Assembly (NCBI GenBank): GCA_963556495.2
Contig: OY747705.1
Coordinates: 4,548,501-4,612,500 of the forward strand
Direction: 5' to 3'
Length of the DNA stretch: 64,000 nt
Origin: Valencia hispanica
Lineage: Eukaryota > Chordata > Actinopteri > Cyprinodontiformes > Valenciidae
Shown here: positions 1-64,000 of the stretch, one piece after another
How the letters are laid out: every line of letters starts with the position of its first letter
How positions within the stretch are numbered: the first letter of the stretch is position 1
The notes under the pieces: model-generated
Databases searched by the model: none
The model's input: only the letters and a program-made list of their open reading frames with translations
What the model was told of the DNA's origin: nothing
Position numbers and translations under genes: made by a program

Positions 1-689
1 GGACACGGAGACGGAAAATAAAGGGGAAGAAAGAAAGAAGATGAAGAAGAGAGGTAGGAAACAAAAAGTCAAGAGAGAGGGTGAGTTGAAAATACAAGAG
101 AGGAAGGGGAAAAAGGAAAACACAGGTAAACATCGAAGTCTGCCTCCATACCTGCTGACAATTATGTAGGTATTGTCAGGGTCTGGCTGCATGTGTGTGC
201 ATGGAAGAATCCTTTTCCTTCCTGAACAGGTTTGATAGGGGGGCGTGTCCGGGCCTCGGCTTTCCACGCACATGTGGAGGATTTTCTTCATCGGGATGAA
301 GAGGGTCCAACATCGTTGGTAAAGTCTAGCCAGAGATCCTACGTGTCTGATTGAAGTTCTCTTGAATATCTCTGCAAGCTAGTGGTGCTCTGCTGTCACT
401 CACCTCATGTCCTTGTCTTCTTCAGGTGATAGGAGAGTCCGGCTTCAACCTACTGTGGCTTTTCCCCTCTCAGCCGACCTCCTGCCTGCCTGCTCTCCAA
501 TGTTCAACCTCACCCACTTGCCTTCCTCAGGATCCTAAACTCGCTTTCACTGTAACCACTTGTGCACTCATCTCTGGATCTGAGAGAACCCTCCAGTCAT
601 CCATACCCCTCAAGATCAGTAAGCAATATTAACTTCCTTTACCTGCAATTCTGAACATCCCTCCTCTTGGTTGAAACTAACCACTGTCT
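1..689. other. No gene recognised; purine-rich start
   Basis: The first 130 bases are a GA-rich, low-complexity stretch. The rest has no convincing reading frame and no repeat shared with the window. It could be the 5' untranslated part or LTR of the gypsy relic that starts near 700, but no LTR pair was seen. Confidence 0.4.
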
Positions 690-699
690 CCCTGTTGCA

Positions 700-1040
700 G
701 ATGAATGTTGCTGACCCATCCAGGTTTTTCCCAGCTAATAACTAACTTAGATCCATTAGAAAATAAATTCACTGAACCGTTACTCTGAGTCGGCTTGTTG
801 TTTCTGCATGTGGGTCAAAAAACTCCAGCCTGCCATGACAGACTATCAGGTCAACAGCCTGACCCGGCAGAATCATTCATTGGCTCGCCTCAGTCCAGAG
901 AGTGGCAGCATCGCTTTAATTCTTGTATTTGTCTTTATTGTGGCCAGGGAGGTCATTACATCACCTCATGTCAGGTCAAAAGCAGGAGTCCTCCATTAGA
1001 CACGGGCATAATGGTGGGTGGATTTAGTAACAAGTAGTCC
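700..1040 (+). pseudogene. gypsy gag fragment with CCHC zinc knuckle
   Basis: The frame at 795-1037 contains CLYCGQGGHYITSC, a CX2CX4HX4C nucleic-acid-binding knuckle as in retrotransposon gag. It is followed by a short Arg/Ser/Pro tail, usual at the end of gypsy gag. The upstream gag region is broken by stops. Only this C-terminal part can be recognised. Confidence 0.7.
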
Positions 1041-1077
1041 CAGTTTTCGCTCTCTGGTTCCATAATTCACCACCAAT

Positions 1078-1289
1078 AGTCTATTCAGGGTCTGGTGTTG
1101 GTTGATTCAGGTTGTAGGCAGAATCTAATTGACATCAGTCAGGCAAAACACCTTAAAGTTCCTATAGTCACATTATCTGCCCCTGTTGGTGTCTCTGCCC
1201 TGGATGGTGGGTGGTTACCCATAATCACGCATTCTACAGAGCCTGTTGAACTTCTTACTTTGGGCAACCACCCTGAAAGAATCACCAAT
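1078..1289 (+). pseudogene. gypsy aspartic protease fragment
   Basis: The reading frame contains LVDSGCRQNLID, the D-S-G active-site region of retropepsins followed by the usual N-x-I-D segment. It continues to a Thr-Glu-Pro-Val-Glu segment near 1240. The LINE insertion at about 1290 cuts it. The text resumes at 2787 with PVVLGHSWL, the motif just before the gypsy reverse transcriptase. Confidence 0.75.
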
Positions 1290-2786
1290 GTTCTCTGGCA
1301 TTTTCAACTCCTCACTGCAGGCATGTCATGTGCCTGCCTGCTTCAAGACCTCCACCATAGTCCCTGTCCCCAAGAAGCCAAGGATCACTGGACTTAATGA
1401 CTACAGACCTGTGGCTCTGACATCTGTGGTCATGAAGTCATTTGAGCGCCTGGTTCTGTCCTATCTCAAGACCCTCACGGCCCCCATCCTGGACCCTTTG
1501 CAGTTTGCCTACAGAGCCAACAGGTCTGTAGATAATGCCATCAACATAGCTCTTCACTTCATCCTGCAGCATCTGGACTTCCCGGGAACCTACGCCAGGA
1601 TCCTGTTTGTGGACTTCAGCTCTGCCTTCAACACCATCCTCCCAGACCTTCTCCAAGGCAAGCTATCCCAGATGAACGTGCCTGATCCCATCTGCAGGTG
1701 GATCACTGACTTCCTGACGGACAGGAAGCAGCATGTGAGGCTGGGGAAGAATCTCTCGGACCATCAGCACCGGCTCCCCTCAGGGCTGTGTTCTTTCTCC
1801 TCTGCTCTTCTCCCTGTACACCAACTGCTACACCTTCAACCACCAGTCTGTCAAACTAATTAAGTTTGCAGATGACACCACCGTTATTGGACTCATCTCG
1901 GACGGGGATGAGTCTGCCTACAGGATGGAGGCTGAACGTCTGATGTCCTGGTGCAGCCGCAGCAACCTGGTGCTGAACGCCCAGAAGACAGTGGAGATTA
2001 TTGTGGACTTTAGGAAGCACACAGCCCCACTCCCCCCCATCGTCCTGACTGACACCCCCATCACCACTGTGGACTCATTCCGCTTCCTGGGTACCACCAT
2101 CACCCAGGACCTCAAGTGGGAGCCCACCATCACCTCGGTCATAAAGAAGGCCCAGCAGAGGATGTACTTCCTGAGGCAGCTGAAGAAATTCAATCTGCCA
2201 ACACGGATGATGATGCAGTTCTACACTGCAATCATCGAGTCCATCCTCACCTCCTCCATCACCGTGTGGTATGCTGGAGCTACCATCAGGGACAAACAGA
2301 GACTGCAGCGTGTGGTGCGCTCTGCTGAGAAGGTGATTGGCTGCAGACTCCCATCTCTGCAGGACCTGTACACCTCCAGGACACTTGGGCATGCAGGTCG
2401 GATCACAGCCGACCCTTCTCACCCTGGACACTGACTGTTTGACCTGCTCCCCTCAGGCAGGAGGCTCCGGTCCATTTGGACCAGAACCTCTCGCCATAAG
2501 AACAGTTTCTTCCCCTCTGCTGTTGGACTCATGAACAATAACCCTAAGACTGTTCCTACCACCCGCTCAGTTACATGACCCATATTGTGGTTTTTTGCAC
2601 CTGTCTGATTTGCACCGATCGTTACCTGCACTCATGTATATAACAATCTGTTTAGCGTATTATATTTTTATTTAAGTGTTTGTCTGTTTGTTCTTGTATG
2701 TTTGCACAAAGTACCGCAGCAATTTCCTAATGTTGTAAAACTACCCAACATTTGGCAATAAAACCCTTTCTGATTCTGATTCTTTG
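1290..2786 (+). mobile_element. 5'-truncated Rex1/CR1-like LINE inserted in the gypsy relic
   Basis: The RT-containing element starts abruptly inside the gypsy protease. It ends with an AATAAA-like signal and a TGATTC tandem tail (about 2758-2786), after which gypsy sequence resumes in register. The ORF family ([30 protein letters not shown]) matches the Rex1/CR1-like fish LINEs. The exact subfamily is uncertain. Confidence 0.8.
1300..2560 (+). pseudogene. LINE reverse transcriptase, frameshifted
   Basis: The frame at 1246-1863 covers the RT fingers and palm: [10 protein letters not shown] near 1396, [15 protein letters not shown] near 1500 and [11 protein letters not shown] near 1612. A frameshift near 1780-1860 precedes the catalytic FADD box at about 1867. 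The frame at 1925-2434 then carries the thumb and connection region (FRFLGTTI, WYAGA, LQRVV). A further shift near 2430 leads into the C-terminal LLPSGRRLRS text, read to about 2540. No endonuclease is present, so the copy is 5'-truncated. Confidence 0.8.
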
Positions 2787-3838
2787 ATTTCCTTCCCCTC
2801 AGTCCCCAGTGGTCCTTGGTCATTCTTGGCTAATCCTGCATAAGCCACATCTTAACTGGTGAGAGAGTCGAACATAGTCCTGGAGCTATTACTGTCATTC
2901 TTCATGTCTTCAGTCAGCCTTGGTTAAGACTAGCTCCGATCCTCTCAGCTTTGAGGTAGACCCGAGAGATCTCTCTAACTTTCCAACAGAGTACCACAAC
3001 TGACAAGTGTTCTGCAAGTCCAAGGCCCTGTCCTTACCCCCGCACCGCCCATATGATTGTGCGATTGAGTTACTTCCAGGAGCCGCAGTTCCTTCCAGTC
3101 ATCTCTGTATAATTTATCAGAACTAGAGAGATAAAGTATGGAGAAATATATTAATGAATCTTTTGCTGCGGGAATAATATGAGATTTGTCATCTCCACTA
3201 GGGGAAGGATTTTTCTTTCTAATAAGGATGTCTTCCTTCATCCGTGGATTGATTACTGGGGACTAAACCAAATCATTGTCAAAAATGAATACCTGCTCCC
3301 ATTACTTATTTCAGTTTTTGAACCAGTCCAGGGATCCACAATGTTCACCAAACTGGACCTGCGCAACACATACCATCTGGTCAGAATAAGGAGTGGAGAT
3401 GAATGGAAAACCGCTTTTAAAACCCCCCTTGGACATTTTGAGTATTTGGTGATACCTTTTGGCCTCACCAATGCTCCAGCAGTGTTTCAAACCCTAGTCA
3501 TTGACATCCTAAAAAATTTCCTGAACCATTTTGTCTTTATCCATTTGGATGATATTTTGATCTTCTCTCAAAGCCTTGATGAACATAGTTAGCACGTCCG
3601 TCTGGTCCTGCAATGCCTTCTGGGGAAACAGACTCTTCGTGAAGGCAGAGAGGTGGGAATTTCACTCATCCTCTGTCACCTTCCTAGGATTCATTCTTGA
3701 AAGCAGGCAGTTAAAGACAGATCCAGAGAAAGTGCATGCAGTCTTGGACTGGCCCATCCCGTCAACACGTAAGCAGTTGCTGGATTTTTGGGGTTTTGCC
3801 AACTTTTATCGTTGGCGATTCCCAAGCGTCCATGGTCC
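2787..3838 (+). pseudogene. gypsy reverse transcriptase, broken
   Basis: After PVVLGHSWL (2803 onwards), a degenerate stretch leads to the RT domain at 3179-3592: [13 protein letters not shown], then [25 protein letters not shown] in consecutive blocks, then HLDDILIFS as the catalytic box (Tyr replaced by His). A stop and frame change near 3590 precede the thumb region ([17 protein letters not shown]). The frame then joins integrase sequence, so RNase H is missing. Confidence 0.85.
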
Positions 3839-4925
3839 CACATAGCTCTGGACTTTGTCACCGGCCTACCATCCTCAAAGGGGTTTACCACGATTCTCAC
3901 AGTCGTTGATCGATTCTGTAATGCTTCCTCACTATGAGGGATTGCTGAAGGATTGCTGTGGTTGGAAAGTCTGCATCAACGGGGCCCAACCTCACGCCAA
4001 TGACTGACGCAATCTGCTGGGATTCCTTAAATAGGAAACTTTTTAACTGATTGGAATGTTTGTATAAATGTATTGAAATGACTTCTTGTTAAGTGCCTTG
4101 AGATGACATCTGTTGTGAATTGGTGCTATATAAATAAACTGAATTGAATTGAATTGTAAGGCCTGTCACCTAATTCCTTTGAAGATACTTCCTTTCTCCT
4201 CTGAGACAGCTCAGCTTATTGAGAAGCATGTGTTTTGACTACATGGCATACCCCTAGAGATCTTGTCAGACCGAGGTCCTCAGTTCACATCCCCGGTGTG
4301 GAAGGAGTTTGCTGCGGCACTTGGAGCGAAAGTCTCCCTCAGTTCTGGTTTCCATCCAAAAACTAATTGCAGACAGAACGTATGTATCAGGAGTTTGAGG
4401 CAACCCTGCGCTGCCTTTGCTCCTCCAGCCCCTCCACATTGAACTCACAGTTACCCTGGGTAGAATAAGCTCACAACAGTCAAATATTCTCTGCGACTGG
4501 ACTCTCCCCCCTTTGAGATCTCTCTCCCTCCCCACTTTCCCTCTGACGACACTGCTGCCTTGGTCACCTCAGTTCACCACTATATCCATCGCTGTAAGCA
4601 AACCTGGACTCAAACTCTCGCTGTGCTTCTGTGGACAGCTACTCAGAATCGTCGTTTTGCTGACCGTAAAAAGGCACCCACTCCAAGATACTCACCTGGA
4701 CAAAAGGTATGGCTTTCTACACGAGACATTAACCTCAAATTCTCAGTTAAGAAGTTCATAGGTCCTTATGAGATCGAGTCAGTGCTAAGTCCTAACGCAG
4801 TCCACCTCAGGCTCCCAGAGACTCTTCAGATACAGCCCCTGTTTCATGTTTCTCATATTAAACCTGTCCGCTCTAGTCCTATGTCCCAACATCATGAAGA
4901 CATTAATAGGCCAAGTCCCTGACAG
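3827..4925 (+). pseudogene. gypsy integrase, interrupted by an L2 tail
   Basis: The integrase core begins with [15 protein letters not shown] (about 3832) and TVVDRF, and is split at about 3927 by an L2 3' end. It resumes at 4158 with ACHLIP and the SDRGPQFTS active-site segment near 4267. The C-terminal part (4560-4922) has PGQKVWLSTRD, the GPY/F-like module KFIGPYEI and FHVSHIKPV. Several stops and shifts are present. No chromodomain was seen. Confidence 0.8.
3928..4157 (+). mobile_element. 5'-truncated L2 LINE 3' end
   Basis: This is the same 3' tail as the minus-strand L2 ending at 17636. It includes CTTGAGATGACATCTG and ends in tandem TTGAA repeats. It lies inside the integrase of the gypsy relic. 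The flanks GTAATGC and GTAAGGC look like a diverged target-site duplication. Confidence 0.85.
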
Positions 4926-4973
4926 CAGCCAAGTTTATGATTCATTCTTAAACAGTCACATAGAAGGCCTTAC

Positions 4974-64000
<59,027 letters not shown>

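Larger units (their letters stand above)
690..4925 (+). mobile_element. Ty3/gypsy-type LTR retrotransposon relic
   Basis: Gag zinc knuckle, aspartic protease, reverse transcriptase and integrase pieces follow one another in the Ty3/gypsy order on the plus strand. The element is interrupted by a LINE at 1290-2786 and an L2 tail at 3928-4157. It has lost the RNase H and N-terminal integrase region, since the RT text runs straight into the integrase core near 3825. Stops and frameshifts occur throughout, and no LTRs were recognised, so it is a dead internal fragment. Its right edge lies just before the last stalk exon (4974). Confidence 0.85.

Overview
The window looks like teleost fish chromosomal DNA. 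It is AT-rich and intron-like. It is packed with element families typical of fish: Rex3/RTE, Rex1/CR1-like and L2 LINEs, Tc1-like transposons, a Ty3/gypsy relic, an LTR element and small TTAA-flanked transposons. No operons, CRISPR arrays or RNA genes were recognised. Most long reading frames belong to transposable elements.

The host-gene signal is on the minus strand and runs through most of the window, from about 64000 down to 4974. It consists of many very short exons, each with an AG acceptor and a GT donor. Every complete one is in phase 1 at both ends, so each is a symmetric cassette. Upstream in transcription (58.4-64 kb) are three copies of a Cys-rich EGF-like exon and two copies of an exon that precedes it, joined by short Thr/Pro linkers. 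This resembles the extracellular part of an adhesion-GPCR subfamily F-like receptor or another modular membrane glycoprotein. Downstream is an array of about 30 exons of 42-63 nt (types A, B and C). They encode Thr/Ser-rich, mucin-like peptides that nearly all carry an N-glycosylation sequon. Neither end of the gene is in the window: the N-terminus would lie beyond 64000 and any membrane or C-terminal part before position 1.

The array grew by segmental duplication. A unit of several kb (exons A-A-A-B-C-A plus introns) recurs at about 5.3-10 kb, 10-12.8 kb (rearranged), 26.4-30.4 kb, 36.3-41 kb (broken), 42.5-47.6 kb, 49.1-51.6 kb and 57.8-59.1 kb (ancestral state). Copies differ by a TTAA-flanked MITE (with empty sites in two copies), an in-place 0.37-kb inversion, a Rex3 insertion, exon deletions and a chimeric exon flank that marks an unequal exchange.

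Region by region: 0.7-4.9 kb is a broken gypsy element carrying a Rex1-like LINE and an L2 tail. From 4.9 to 12.8 kb is exon array. From 12.8 to 26.4 kb is an LTR-flanked element with no recognisable gag or pol, itself invaded by an L2 and a Tc1. From 26.4 to 30.4 kb is exon array. From 30.4 to 36.3 kb are an L2, a Tc1 with an uninterrupted transposase and a truncated Tc1. From 36.3 to 51.6 kb is exon array with a Rex3 and a duplicated LINE-tail/Tc1 block. From 51.6 to 57.7 kb is an L2 with nested insertions. From 57.8 to 64 kb are the EGF-like modules, with a Rex3 relic between them.

Exon boundaries come from reading splice consensus and frame by eye. Family names for the host gene are tentative; most transposon assignments are firmer.
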